Notes: a model not told the origin generated them from the sequence alone. A stretch of DNA of 13,278 nucleotides from an uncultured Spirochaetaceae bacterium (GCA_947630635.1 CANRIJ010000032.1:1-13278); one strand, 5' to 3'. Counted from the first letter of the stretch, positions 5,929-13,278 are shown. Numbers and translations: made by a program.

Positions 5929-7371
5929 ATGCTAAAAAGACTCTTTCTTCTATTTGTGCTTTTTTTAACGCTGTCTTCAGCGCTTTTCTCAGCAACGCTA
6001 GATAGCATAATCTCAAGCGCGAAGGAAAATAGCCCATCTTTCAAAAACACCTATATAAGCTACCAGAATGGGCTTTTGCAGCTAGCTCAGATGGAGAAGA
6101 ACAAGACTCCTACTTATCAAGTTGATGTGACCTATTTGCCACTGAATCAATATACAGATTCTCCATACTCAACAGACTATAAGTATGGCATGACTCTTAG
6201 GCCGGAATTCTCGTATGTCTCATATGACAATAAATTGAGCTTTGGTGGAGAGCTTGGCTACACGATGGATTATGAGGGCAATTCGATAATGCTTAGCCCT
6301 GGTGTGGATGCCTCTTATAACTTTGATTTCAGCGGCTATGAGCCTGAGACTATGGAAGACCTCAATTACACCATAATGAGACTCAATACCGAATATACAT
6401 ATAAGTCAGCTGAGATCAATTTCGAAAAGACCGTGCTATCGACAATAAGAACGCTCTATTCAGCAGAGAAGAGCATGGAGACAATAGATGAGTCGATAGA
6501 CGATCTGGAGACGACAATCGATACAATTGATAAGCTCAAGACCATATCTCCGGACTCTACTTTATATAAGAACAATCTTCTGATGCTAGAGAAGAACAAG
6601 GAGACAAAGGCCCTTCTTGAGAGGCAGTTTGAGGATGCAAAGAATAACTATAAGACGCTTACAGGCCTTGACTGGGATGGAGTTGACTCTCTTCCCTCTC
6701 CAAAGCTTGAGCTAAAGACGCTTCCAAATGGAAATACAGAGGTTCTTCTTGCAAGCCTGAATATACAGCTAGCGGAGGAGACTTTAAAATCGCTTGAGGC
6801 TGACTATGATCCAAATGGGCTTTTGATATCCGGAGGAGTCAGAGGCTCATATACTGCAGTTGACGGACCGCTTTCCGGGCAGGACCTTGTTGCAGTAAAT
6901 GCCTCTCTAAGGTATTCGGGCAAGAACTGGTCTATTTCCGCAACCCCATCCTTAAGCTGGTCATTCCCTCAGTCCTCTGATGCTCTTCTCTCGCCTTCAC
7001 TGACAATCTCCGGCTCATGGAGAAACAACACTACCAATGTCTATGAGAATGCAGAGCTTAGCAAGAAGCAGAATGATGTTGTTACCCGTCAGAATCAGTA
7101 TGTGCAGGCTATGACAAACTATGTGCAGAGTGGTCAGAACCTCAGTGTGAGCATAATGGACTGGAACTTCAAAATGGGACAGGCTGATTCAAATATAGCC
7201 TACTTAAAGGAAGTCAGAGACAATCAAGCGGAACTCTATGAAAAGGGCCTTATTACAAAAGAGGAGCTTGATGATGCCGAGCTTGATATAAAACTCGCTG
7301 AATACGATAGAGACGATCTAATTTTACAGGGTCTTATCCTTGACTGTGATTTGGCTCTATATGCGCTATAG
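5929..7371 (+). CDS. TolC-family outer-membrane efflux protein
   Basis: This 480-residue protein has a clear signal peptide (basic MLKR start, Leu/Phe-rich core, likely cut after ALFSA at 21). The mature N-terminus LDSIISSAKENSPSFK is typical of the outer-membrane efflux family: an internally repeated fold whose helices form a periplasmic tunnel and whose strands form an outer-membrane barrel. Long helical regions lie at about 22-60, 140-247, 270-292 and 370-480. Strand-like regions at about 62-137 and 297-367 each appear to hold four amphipathic strands, whereas TolC uses two per half. The start follows GAGGGG (5918-5923) with a 5-nt spacer. It opens an operon with the adaptor, ATPase and permease that follow, and would be the exit duct of a MacAB-TolC-like exporter. 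Substrate unknown; the family call is sure. Confidence 0.88.
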   Translation: MLKRLFLLFVLFLTLSSALFSATLDSIISSAKENSPSFKNTYISYQNGLLQLAQMEKNKTPTYQVDVTYLPLNQYTDSPYSTDYKYGMTLRPEFSYVSYDNKLSFGGELGYTMDYEGNSIMLSPGVDASYNFDFSGYEPETMEDLNYTIMRLNTEYTYKSAEINFEKTVLSTIRTLYSAEKSMETIDESIDDLETTIDTIDKLKTISPDSTLYKNNLLMLEKNKETKALLERQFEDAKNNYKTLTGLDWDGVDSLPSPKLELKTLPNGNTEVLLASLNIQLAEETLKSLEADYDPNGLLISGGVRGSYTAVDGPLSGQDLVAVNASLRYSGKNWSISATPSLSWSFPQSSDALLSPSLTISGSWRNNTTNVYENAELSKKQNDVVTRQNQYVQAMTNYVQSGQNLSVSIMDWNFKMGQADSNIAYLKEVRDNQAELYEKGLITKEELDDAELDIKLAEYDRDDLILQGLILDCDLALYAL

Positions 7372-7374
7372 GAG
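7370..7374 (+). promoter_or_regulatory. Ribosome binding site setting the adaptor start
   Basis: AGGAG overlaps the TolC-family stop codon and lies 5 nt before the ATG at 7380. An in-frame GTG at 7374 overlaps the site itself and is therefore rejected as the start. Confidence 0.75.
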
Positions 7375-7379
7375 TGGTT

Positions 7380-8492
7380 ATGAGCAAAGACAAGAAAGAA
7401 ATGGAGGAAGAGAGACCTCTCACAGAATCTGAGATTCAGGAAAAGAGACTCAGGGATGCCGCAAAGGCCCGAAAGAGAAAAAAGGCAATAAAGAGCCTGA
7501 TCATATGGCTTATCATAATCGTTATTTTATCTGCGGCTTTAATTTATTTCTTTGTTATAAGAAGGGCTGAGAAGGCTAGAGAAGCTGAGCTCATGAATCA
7601 AAATAGGACTGTTGAGACCAAAGTCATGGAGAATGTCTATACTCAGACTATCGATATATCAGGCTACGTTGAGGCCTATGATACGCTTCAGGCAAAATTC
7701 AGGTCCACTGGAGCCGTTACAGGGGTCTATGTCCAAGAGGGTGATAAGGTAAAGAAGGGAGACCTTCTTGCATCGATTGACGATACTTCGCAGCGATTGC
7801 AGCTTCAGAACATAGAAAACCAGATTGAAGAGGCAAAACTAACCGGATCGCTAAGGCAACTTGAGCTTTTGGAGATGCAGAAGACAAATGCTGAGAACAA
7901 TCTCGACTATACGAATATATATGCAAATTTCGATGGTATTGTTGCAGACGTAAACGTTGTTGAGAATGACTATTTCGAGGCGGGATCCTCAGTTCTCACA
8001 ATAATCGACCGCTCAAAATTGAAGGCTACTGTCGAGATTGATGAGATAGACATGCAGTATGTCTACGTTGGACAGGAGGCGCTTTTGACATTTGACTCTC
8101 TTCCCGGAGTGGTCGTACCTGCAGTGGTCTCCTACATTCCTATGATTGGCCGCTATACAAACCAGGGAATCGGAGTAGTGGATGTTGAGCTTACAATAGA
8201 AAATCCTCCAGAGAATCTAATTCCTGGTTTTACCTTTGAGGGAACAATCACCGTTCAGGGTGAGGTTTCAATGCTGATTATTCCTTCTGCTGCAATTAAG
8301 ACTGGAAGAGGTGGAGTAACTACCGTTAAGGTCAAGAATGACAGGGGCGAGACTGAGGATAGAACCGTCTCTGTCAAATATCTTGGTGAGGGGCTTGCTC
8401 AGGTCCTCTCTGGCCTTGAGAAGGATGAAACAGTTGTCTATGAGCAGTCTAGCGGCAATATGTTTATGAGGATGGGCATGCCCGGGAGGTAG
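7380..8492 (+). CDS. HlyD/MacA-type periplasmic adaptor of an ABC exporter
   Basis: This 370-residue membrane-fusion protein would link the inner-membrane ABC transporter to the TolC-family duct. A highly charged cytoplasmic tail (1-37, rich in K, R and E) precedes one membrane anchor (about 38-59). The two halves of the lipoyl-like domain lie around VTGVYVQEGDKVKKGDLLAS (113-132) and FDGIVADVNVVENDYFEAG (184-202), on either side of a short helical hairpin (about 135-178). A beta-barrel domain (about 208-295) and a C-terminal membrane-proximal domain with IIPSAAI (300-306) follow. The hairpin, about 20 residues per arm, is shorter than in E. coli MacA. The C-terminus has methionine at 361, 363, 365 and 367. 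The gene starts 8 nt after the TolC-family stop and ends 5 nt before the ATPase start, so the genes are surely co-transcribed. E. coli MacA has only a few residues before its membrane segment, so the long charged tail is unusual. Confidence 0.9.
   Translation: MSKDKKEMEEERPLTESEIQEKRLRDAAKARKRKKAIKSLIIWLIIIVILSAALIYFFVIRRAEKAREAELMNQNRTVETKVMENVYTQTIDISGYVEAYDTLQAKFRSTGAVTGVYVQEGDKVKKGDLLASIDDTSQRLQLQNIENQIEEAKLTGSLRQLELLEMQKTNAENNLDYTNIYANFDGIVADVNVVENDYFEAGSSVLTIIDRSKLKATVEIDEIDMQYVYVGQEALLTFDSLPGVVVPAVVSYIPMIGRYTNQGIGVVDVELTIENPPENLIPGFTFEGTITVQGEVSMLIIPSAAIKTGRGGVTTVKVKNDRGETEDRTVSVKYLGEGLAQVLSGLEKDETVVYEQSSGNMFMRMGMPGR
8485..8489 (+). promoter_or_regulatory. Ribosome binding site supporting a GTG start
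   Basis: GGAGG lies at the 3' end of the adaptor gene, 8 nt before GTG at 8498. No ATG occurs in frame near the expected N-terminus, so GTG is the start. The nearer AGAGG at 8491-8495 would leave a 2-nt gap, too short. Confidence 0.65.
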
Positions 8493-8497
8493 AGGTA

Positions 8498-9193
8498 GTG
8501 TCTGATGCTGTCATCAAACTCATAAACGTCAGAAGATTCTATCTTGTGGGAGACTTTGTCGTTAAGGCTCTCGATGGTGTGACTCTTACGATAAATAAAG
8601 GCTCGTTTACTGCGATAATGGGTCCATCTGGTTCAGGAAAATCCACAATAATGAACCTAATTGGCTGCCTTGATACCGCAACAAGCGGCTACATAGAGAT
8701 AGATGGAGAGCTTACAAATGATCTAAATGAGAGTGAGCTCGCCTTTATCAGAAATCAGAAGATCGGCTTTGTCTTCCAGCAGTTCAATCTTCTGGGAAGG
8801 CTCAATGCGCTTGAGAATGTAATGACTCCAATGGTCTATGCCAACTACTCCTCTCGCGAGAGAAGAGATAGAGCGGAGGAGATGCTTATCAAAGTCGGAC
8901 TCAAAGACAGGATGAAGCATCTCCCAAATGAGCTCTCAGGAGGGCAGAAGCAGAGAGTGGCTATAGCTAGGGCCCTTGTGAATAATCCAGCCATTTTATT
9001 GGCAGATGAGCCCACCGGAGCACTTGATAGCAAGACTGGAGATCAGATAATGACTCTTTTTGAGTCGCTTAATGATGAGGGGAAGACCATTGTTTTTGTC
9101 ACTCATGACAGAGCCCTTGGCATGAGATGCAAAGAGCAGGTCTACATACACGATGGGAGAATAGCAGACCAAGATGTTTTTCGAAAATTTTAA
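8498..9193 (+). CDS. ABC transporter ATP-binding protein (MacB/LolD type)
   Basis: This 231-residue ATPase drives the exporter. All nucleotide-binding motifs are intact: Walker A GPSGSGKST (42-50), Q-loop VFQQFNLL (92-99), signature LSGGQ (146-150), Walker B ILLADEPTG (166-174, catalytic Glu171), D-loop ALDS (175-178) and switch His203 in VTHD. The LADEPTGALDS wording and the short length are typical of the LolD/MacB (type VII, mechanotransmission) subfamily. In E. coli MacB this domain is fused to the membrane part; here they are two genes. It begins with GTG and its last 20 nt overlap the permease gene, which should keep the two subunits in balance. Confidence 0.94.
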   Translation: MSDAVIKLINVRRFYLVGDFVVKALDGVTLTINKGSFTAIMGPSGSGKSTIMNLIGCLDTATSGYIEIDGELTNDLNESELAFIRNQKIGFVFQQFNLLGRLNALENVMTPMVYANYSSRERRDRAEEMLIKVGLKDRMKHLPNELSGGQKQRVAIARALVNNPAILLADEPTGALDSKTGDQIMTLFESLNDEGKTIVFVTHDRALGMRCKEQVYIHDGRIADQDVFRKF

Positions 9194-10352
9194 GCTAGCT
9201 CTCAAGTCCATGTGGACCAACAAGATGAGGACCTTCCTATCGCTACTCGGAATAGTGATCGGAGTTGGATCTGTGGTTGCTATTCTCAATCTTGGACAGA
9301 GTGCCAATGACTCAATTATGGAATCAATGGAGGTCGGCGGTCTTGATATGGTCAACGTCATACCATCGGGATGGTCGAGAGAGGCAACATTCGACGAGGA
9401 ATTCAGCCAGAACTTCCTTGTCAACATAATGGGCATCAAGGATGTTGTCGCAACTGTTTCCTCAACTGCAAATGTGCGCTATGGCCAAGAGAGGCTATCA
9501 ACGTCCATCTCTGGTGTGACAAGCGACTTTTTTGAGGTAAATAAACTCTCTCTACTCGATGGAGAGTTCTTCACGGCAACGGACAATATAAACAGAAGGC
9601 AGGTTGTCATTCTAGGCTCAGATGTTGCTGAAGAGCTCTTTCCCGCAGGAGGCGCCGTAGGAAAATACATATCGATTTTCAGGACACAGTCTAAACGCTA
9701 TCTTGTTCTGGGAGTGCTGGAAGAGAAGGATGCGACTTTGGGAGCCTCTTATAACAATGGCATCTTTATTCCGTTCAATACGTACATACAGCGCTTTAGG
9801 AAAACAAGCCAGGTATCAAGCTACACAATCCAGGTCGAAGATGGCTTTGATGCCACCAAGGTTGCCGATGATATAGATGAGTATCTGTCGAGTATAACCG
9901 ACTCAGATACCTATACGATCTTCTCACCTGCGCAGCTTGTGGATATGGCAAATCAGATAATGACTACATTCTCTTCCTTCTTGGCCGCAATTGCCGCAAT
10001 AAGCCTTCTTGTAGGCGGAATTGGGATAATGAACATCATGCTTGTCTCTGTTGTCGAGAGAACAAGGGAGATTGGAATAAGGAAGGCTCTCGGGGCGACG
10101 CCCAAGGTCATAAGAGGACAGTTCTTGGTTGAGTCCATCACCCTTACAATAACCGGAGGTCTAATTGGAATTCTATTTGGATGGCTTATTAGCTATCTGA
10201 TTGTGCAATATGCCGGATGGGCCCTTCACTTCTCATGGCTTGCTGTTATCCTTGCCATGGCCTTCAGTACATTCGTGGGAGTCTTCTTCGGCTGGTATCC
10301 TGCAATGAAGGCATCTAAGCTAGATCCAATACAGGCACTAAGCTACGAGTAA
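9174..10352 (+). CDS. MacB-type ABC transporter permease (FtsX/MacB fold)
   Basis: This 392-residue permease has the MacB layout: a short N-terminal amphipathic helix with MWTNKMRTFLSLLGIVIGVG (13-32) running into TM1 (about 20-42), a large periplasmic domain (about 43-262), then three membrane segments (about 265-290, 320-347 and 353-376). The loop after TM2 has ERTREIGIRKALGAT (295-309), the coupling region typical of FtsX/MacB permeases, and the end is DPIQALSYE. As a dimer with the ATPase it would push periplasmic substrates through the adaptor and TolC-family duct rather than transport across the inner membrane. The ATG lies inside the ATPase gene with no close Shine-Dalgarno (GGGAG is 14 nt away), so translation is probably coupled. 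It is the last gene of the operon. Confidence 0.93.
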   Translation: MFFENFKLALKSMWTNKMRTFLSLLGIVIGVGSVVAILNLGQSANDSIMESMEVGGLDMVNVIPSGWSREATFDEEFSQNFLVNIMGIKDVVATVSSTANVRYGQERLSTSISGVTSDFFEVNKLSLLDGEFFTATDNINRRQVVILGSDVAEELFPAGGAVGKYISIFRTQSKRYLVLGVLEEKDATLGASYNNGIFIPFNTYIQRFRKTSQVSSYTIQVEDGFDATKVADDIDEYLSSITDSDTYTIFSPAQLVDMANQIMTTFSSFLAAIAAISLLVGGIGIMNIMLVSVVERTREIGIRKALGATPKVIRGQFLVESITLTITGGLIGILFGWLISYLIVQYAGWALHFSWLAVILAMAFSTFVGVFFGWYPAMKASKLDPIQALSYE

Positions 10353-10387
10353 AAAAGGCCTTTTTAACAGAAGAAAAGCATCATTAT

Positions 10388-10421
10388 GGCTCTCATTGAG
10401 TTTATGAGAGCCTGTTTTTTT
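10388..10421 (+). terminator. Strong rho-independent terminator of the efflux operon
   Basis: GGCTCTCAT (10388-10396) and ATGAGAGCC (10404-10412) form a perfect 9-bp stem with a 7-nt loop, followed by TG and seven T (10415-10421). It lies 36 nt after the permease stop codon and separates the exporter from the kinase/regulator genes. Confidence 0.9.
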
Positions 10422-10461
10422 AGATTTATCTTTATATAATGCAATTAATTAATAGATAAAT

Positions 10462-10490
10462 TTAATAAAATTTCCATTTCTGCATATAAT
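10462..10490 (+). promoter_or_regulatory. Candidate sigma-70-type promoter of the kinase/regulator operon
   Basis: TTAATA (10462-10467, 4/6), a 17-nt spacer and a perfect TATAAT (10485-10490) would start transcription near 10497, leaving a leader of about 86 nt. Other options are the TATAAT at 10435-10440, which lacks a good -35, and TGTGATAAT (10551-10559), which resembles an extended -10 closer to the gene. The background is AT-rich, so the choice is uncertain. Confidence 0.45.
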
Positions 10491-10582
10491 TTGCACATGT
10501 TACTAAAGAGAGAATTAATTTCAAGTAAAATCTATTTAATTCGTTAAAAGTGTGATAATATTTCACAAGTGGGGATGTCTTC

Positions 10583-11905
10583 ATGAAGGTAGAGGAGAAA
10601 GAGAGGCATTCACCTATTCATAGGGAGAGTGCAGGCGTGCTGACAATAATCAGCATTACTTTTGCGCTGATTATTCTCTTTATATGCTTGATTTTCTATT
10701 TTATGTATTCTTCTCTCAGGCTCTCACTTGAAAACACGATAGAGAAGACCTTCAACCGCGTCTTCTTGGCCCTCTCTACCTATAACAGAGACGAGATTGA
10801 GAGTCTTTTGCATGACAGTGATATTGTCGCTGTAGGAATCTATAAGTCAGATGGCACTCCGATTCTCTATTATGGTCCCAATACAGGTTCTGAGGGATTT
10901 GAGATCAAGCATTTTACAGATACCAATGTTCCATTCTTCAAAGAATCGAATGTCATTGGTTATGATGTTTCAAATAAGCTGATTGAGTGCATCAGAGTCA
11001 GGAATTTCGAATATTCCTATTATGATATTGACGCGATTCCTCTTGATGTTCTCTCTCAATCTGGTGCTGATATAGTCTTCTTTGCGCTTAGGGCAACTGA
11101 GTATTTCTCGTCTCTTATAACGCTCTTTGTGGGACTTGCGATATCCATATTGATATCAATCGGGGCATTTGTCTTCTTGCTATTGGTCTTTATACAGAAC
11201 TCAAAATTCAAGACAAGGCTCAGAGAGCAGGAGGCTCTTGTTGCAATGGGGCAAGCTGCTAGAACACTGACTCATGAGATTAAGAATCCGCTCTCTGCAA
11301 TAACGCTGCAGGTTGCCCTTTTAAAGAGGCTTGCACCCGAGAGCCTTCAGGATGACCTTAAGGTAGTCGAGTCAGAGGCCAAGCGTCTTACTATGCTGAC
11401 AAACAGGGTCTCAGAGTATCTGAGAAACCCAAATGGAGAGCCTGAGCTTATCTCTCTTAAGGGTGCAATTGAGAGTGTGGAGGCTCAATTTCCCAGTGAT
11501 ATCTATTGGGATATAGACTCCCAGGGAGAGGCAAATATTCTATTTGACCAAGACAGAGTTCGCTCGGTGCTTGTAAATATCATAGAGAATGCCGTAGAGG
11601 CTTCTCCTGGGAAGACAGCTGAGATAAGCGTAAGGCTATCTAAAAAGGGAGCCTTTTACAAAGTTACAGTGGAGGACCATGGAAAGGGCATAAAGGCAGA
11701 GGATATGAAGGAGGTCTTCAATCCCTTCTACACTACCAAGATCCATGGTGCTGGAATTGGAGTGCCAATATCAATTCAGTTCATGAGAGCAGCCGGAGGG
11801 GAGCTGAGTATCAAGAGCGAGAGTGGTAAGGGCACAACTGTTACCCTTCTTTTCAGGGCAGCAGGAAAGAGCGGAGGTAAAAATGAGAGTTCTGATTTGC
11901 GATGA
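10583..11905 (+). CDS. Membrane sensor histidine kinase (NtrB/ZraS-like)
   Basis: This 440-residue two-component sensor has TM1 (about 19-43), an extracytoplasmic domain of about 130 residues and TM2 (about 177-204). No HAMP domain is visible: TM2 leads through a short linker (205-222) into the dimerisation helices. The H-box RTLTHEIKNPLSA has phosphoacceptor His231; the ATP-binding domain has N-box NIIENAVEA (332-340), G1 DHGKG (365-369), the F-box NPFYTTK (380-386) and G2 GAGIG (389-393). The catalytic set looks complete. The sensing region contains DIVAVGIYKSDGTPILYYGP (80-99), which reads like a Cache/PDC fold; this is inference. GGGG (10571-10574) lies 8 nt before the ATG. The gene overlaps the response regulator by 23 nt, and the HEIKNPL wording is common in kinases that partner NtrC-type regulators. 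Signal unknown. Confidence 0.92.
   Translation: MKVEEKERHSPIHRESAGVLTIISITFALIILFICLIFYFMYSSLRLSLENTIEKTFNRVFLALSTYNRDEIESLLHDSDIVAVGIYKSDGTPILYYGPNTGSEGFEIKHFTDTNVPFFKESNVIGYDVSNKLIECIRVRNFEYSYYDIDAIPLDVLSQSGADIVFFALRATEYFSSLITLFVGLAISILISIGAFVFLLLVFIQNSKFKTRLREQEALVAMGQAARTLTHEIKNPLSAITLQVALLKRLAPESLQDDLKVVESEAKRLTMLTNRVSEYLRNPNGEPELISLKGAIESVEAQFPSDIYWDIDSQGEANILFDQDRVRSVLVNIIENAVEASPGKTAEISVRLSKKGAFYKVTVEDHGKGIKAEDMKEVFNPFYTTKIHGAGIGVPISIQFMRAAGGELSIKSESGKGTTVTLLFRAAGKSGGKNESSDLR
11873..11877 (+). promoter_or_regulatory. Ribosome binding site setting the response-regulator start
   Basis: GGAGG within the last codons of the kinase lies 5 nt before the ATG at 11883. This ATG begins MRVLICDDEE, the first strand and acidic pair of a receiver domain, so upstream in-frame starts from 11823 on are rejected. 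Confidence 0.85.
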
Positions 11906-13226
11906 CGAAGAGAACATTCGAAATCTTATGAAGAGATATCTTCAGCTTGAGGATATAGACTCTGATACTGCAGAGAACGGATTCGCGGCTCAGCGCCTTA
12001 TGAAGGAGACGCCATATGATGCGCTCTTAGTTGATCTTAAGATGCCGGGAATGGATGGTCTTGAGCTCATTAAGTGGGCACGTGATGAGGGCTATAGAAT
12101 GCCGATTATCATGATAAGCGCATATGGGGAGATAAAGGACGCAGTATCTGCTCTAAAAGACGGTGCCCAAGATTACATTGTCAAGCCCTTTAACCCAGAA
12201 GAGGTAATTGTAAGGATAAAGAACCTTGTAGAGTCATATAATCTCAGGTCGCTCTTTGAGGGAACGAGAAAGGATGGGAAATCCCCGACCTTTATCGGTG
12301 AGAGCAACGAGGTAAGGCATATAAAGGAGATAATCGAGAAGATTGCCCCATCTCAGGCAACGGTTCTTATAACCGGTGAGTCTGGAACAGGAAAAGAGGT
12401 CATTGCAAAGGCAATTCACGACGCCTCCAATGTCTCCTCTGGCCCATTTATTGCCATTAATATCGGCGGTGTTCCAGAGAACCTACTTGAGTCGGAGCTC
12501 TTTGGATATGAGAAGGGAGCTTTCACTGGTGCAGTCAACAGAAAGACTGGAATGTTTGAGCTTGCCTCCGGAGGAACGCTATTTCTTGATGAGATAGGCG
12601 ATATGCCTATGTCGCTACAGGTCAAGATACTTCGCGTGCTTCAGGAGAGGAAGATCACAAGACTTGGCTCTACTACCCAAATGCCGATAAACGCAAGAAT
12701 AATCGCAGCGACAAATAAGAATCTCGATGAGATGGTTCAGATGGGTCTCTTCAGAGAGGATCTCTACTATAGGCTCAATGTGGTGAGAATAAACGTTCCC
12801 CCACTTAGAGAGAGAAGGGAAGACATACCTCTTTTGGCGGCAGGGATAATCGATAAGTACAACAGAACAATGGGCACAAAGGTCACAGGCTTCACTCCTA
12901 AGGCGCTTGAGGCACTAAAGAGCCATGAGTTCTATGGAAATGTCAGAGAGCTTGAGAATATTCTCGAGAGGTCGATGATCTTTGCCAGTGGTCCCTTAAT
13001 CGATGTGGGAGATCTGGACTTAAAGGCAGGACTTCAGAAAGAGGGCAAAGCAGCCCCAATTGACCTATCAGACAGTGATGCTGTAAGTCTAAAGGATGTG
13101 GAAAAGCTTGCAATCATAAGAGCGCTTCAGAGATGGGAGGGGAACAGGACTCGCGCTAGCGAGGAGCTTGGCATCTCTCGAAGAACGCTTATCAGCAAGA
13201 TTGCAGAGTACAAGATAGATCTTTAG
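11883..13226 (+). CDS. Sigma-54-dependent response regulator (NtrC family)
   Basis: This 447-residue activator has three domains. The receiver (1-120) has acidic D7/D8, phosphoacceptor D51 in LVDLKMPGMDG, S79 and K101 of VKPF. The AAA+ domain (about 137-370) has Walker A GESGTGKE (165-172), the sigma-54 contact loop GAFTGA (212-217), Walker B TLFLDEIGD (232-240) and the arginine pair R291/R297 in FREDLYYRL. A C-terminal Fis-type helix-turn-helix (about 418-445) contains NRTRASEELGISRRTLISK. After phosphorylation by the upstream kinase it should bind enhancers and use ATP hydrolysis to open sigma-54 promoters, which implies that the organism has RpoN. No good GG-N10-GC promoter was found in this window, so the regulon lies elsewhere or downstream. 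A new gene starts 15 nt after the stop. Confidence 0.96.
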   Translation: MRVLICDDEENIRNLMKRYLQLEDIDSDTAENGFAAQRLMKETPYDALLVDLKMPGMDGLELIKWARDEGYRMPIIMISAYGEIKDAVSALKDGAQDYIVKPFNPEEVIVRIKNLVESYNLRSLFEGTRKDGKSPTFIGESNEVRHIKEIIEKIAPSQATVLITGESGTGKEVIAKAIHDASNVSSGPFIAINIGGVPENLLESELFGYEKGAFTGAVNRKTGMFELASGGTLFLDEIGDMPMSLQVKILRVLQERKITRLGSTTQMPINARIIAATNKNLDEMVQMGLFREDLYYRLNVVRINVPPLRERREDIPLLAAGIIDKYNRTMGTKVTGFTPKALEALKSHEFYGNVRELENILERSMIFASGPLIDVGDLDLKAGLQKEGKAAPIDLSDSDAVSLKDVEKLAIIRALQRWEGNRTRASEELGISRRTLISKIAEYKIDL

Positions 13227-13241
13227 AGAAGAGGTGAATCT

Positions 13242-13278
13242 ATGAAAAGAGTATCAGCAGTGCTCCTTATGGGAGTGC
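13242..13278 (+). CDS. Start of a secreted or lipoprotein-like protein, cut by window edge
   Basis: The ATG at 13242 follows GAGGTG (13231-13236) with a 5-nt spacer and is 15 nt after the response-regulator stop. Only 12 codons are visible, reading MKRVSAVLLMGV: a basic start and a hydrophobic run as in a signal peptide. The protein cannot be identified. Its place behind the kinase/regulator pair, without a terminator, suggests co-transcription and perhaps a role in the same response. Confidence 0.6.
   Translation, partial: MKRVSAVLLMGV

Noticed and set aside
8996..9439. 147-codon minus-strand open frame
   Set aside because: It is antisense to the ATPase Walker B region and the permease N-terminus; no motif or ribosome binding site is seen.
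10352..10365. AAAAAGGCCTTTTT palindrome after the permease stop
   Set aside because: It has no loop, so it cannot form a proper hairpin; the real terminator is the stem at 10388-10412.
10575..10586. Three-codon mini-frame (ATG TCT TCA TGA) overlapping the kinase start
   Set aside because: The GGGG next to it leaves no spacer for this ATG but sits 8 nt from the kinase ATG, so it is best read as part of the kinase ribosome binding region.
1..13278. CRISPR arrays, tRNA or rRNA genes, insertion-sequence ends
   Set aside because: No regularly spaced repeats, no cloverleaf-like segments and no matching terminal inverted repeats were found by reading.

Overview
This window has the look of a bacterial chromosome with a Gram-negative-type double membrane: a TolC-type outer-membrane protein, a periplasmic adaptor, an FtsH protease and a sigma-54-type two-component pair. 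Coding DNA is roughly 46-50% GC in the lines I counted, arginine is mostly AGA/AGG, and the spacers are very AT-rich. My best guess is a spirochaete of the Sphaerochaeta/Treponema type, but this rests on general impression only and there is no marker gene that proves it.

Layout. (1) Positions 1-196, minus strand: the first 65 codons of a gene cut by the window edge, resembling the N-terminus of PD-(D/E)XK (Rpn/transposase-like) nuclease proteins, slightly GC-richer than the rest. (2) 197-540: an AT-rich spacer with a small dyad and a rho-independent terminator for the next operon. (3) 541-5685, minus strand: a tightly packed operon transcribed ftsH -> hslO -> rlmKL (membrane AAA protease, redox-regulated holdase Hsp33, fused 23S rRNA methyltransferase). 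Junctions are a 1-nt overlap and a 1-nt gap. (4) 5686-5928: a divergent promoter region with a 70-nt imperfect inverted repeat in the presumed ftsH leader and a segment readable as a promoter on both strands. (5) 5929-10352, plus strand: a four-gene MacAB-TolC-like efflux operon (TolC-family protein, HlyD/MacA-type adaptor, LolD/MacB-type ATPase, MacB-type permease), closed by a strong terminator at 10388-10421. (6) 10422-10582: AT-rich promoter region. (7) 10583-13226: a membrane histidine kinase and an NtrC-family sigma-54 activator, overlapping by 23 nt, followed 15 nt later by the start of a further secreted or lipoprotein-like gene cut by the right edge.

How they work together. The minus operon links membrane-protein quality control, oxidative/heat protection and ribosome modification. 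The plus efflux operon would make a complete tripartite exporter from inner membrane to outer membrane. The kinase/regulator pair sits in its own transcription unit and would switch on sigma-54 promoters; no convincing -24/-12 site was found in this window, so its targets are probably elsewhere, possibly including the gene that starts at 13242.

I do not see a clearly undescribed system here. The most interesting leads are the ftsH leader structure with its reciprocal promoter segment, the enlarged beta-strand regions of the TolC-family protein, the short hairpin of its adaptor partner, and the linkage of fused RlmKL to ftsH-hslO.
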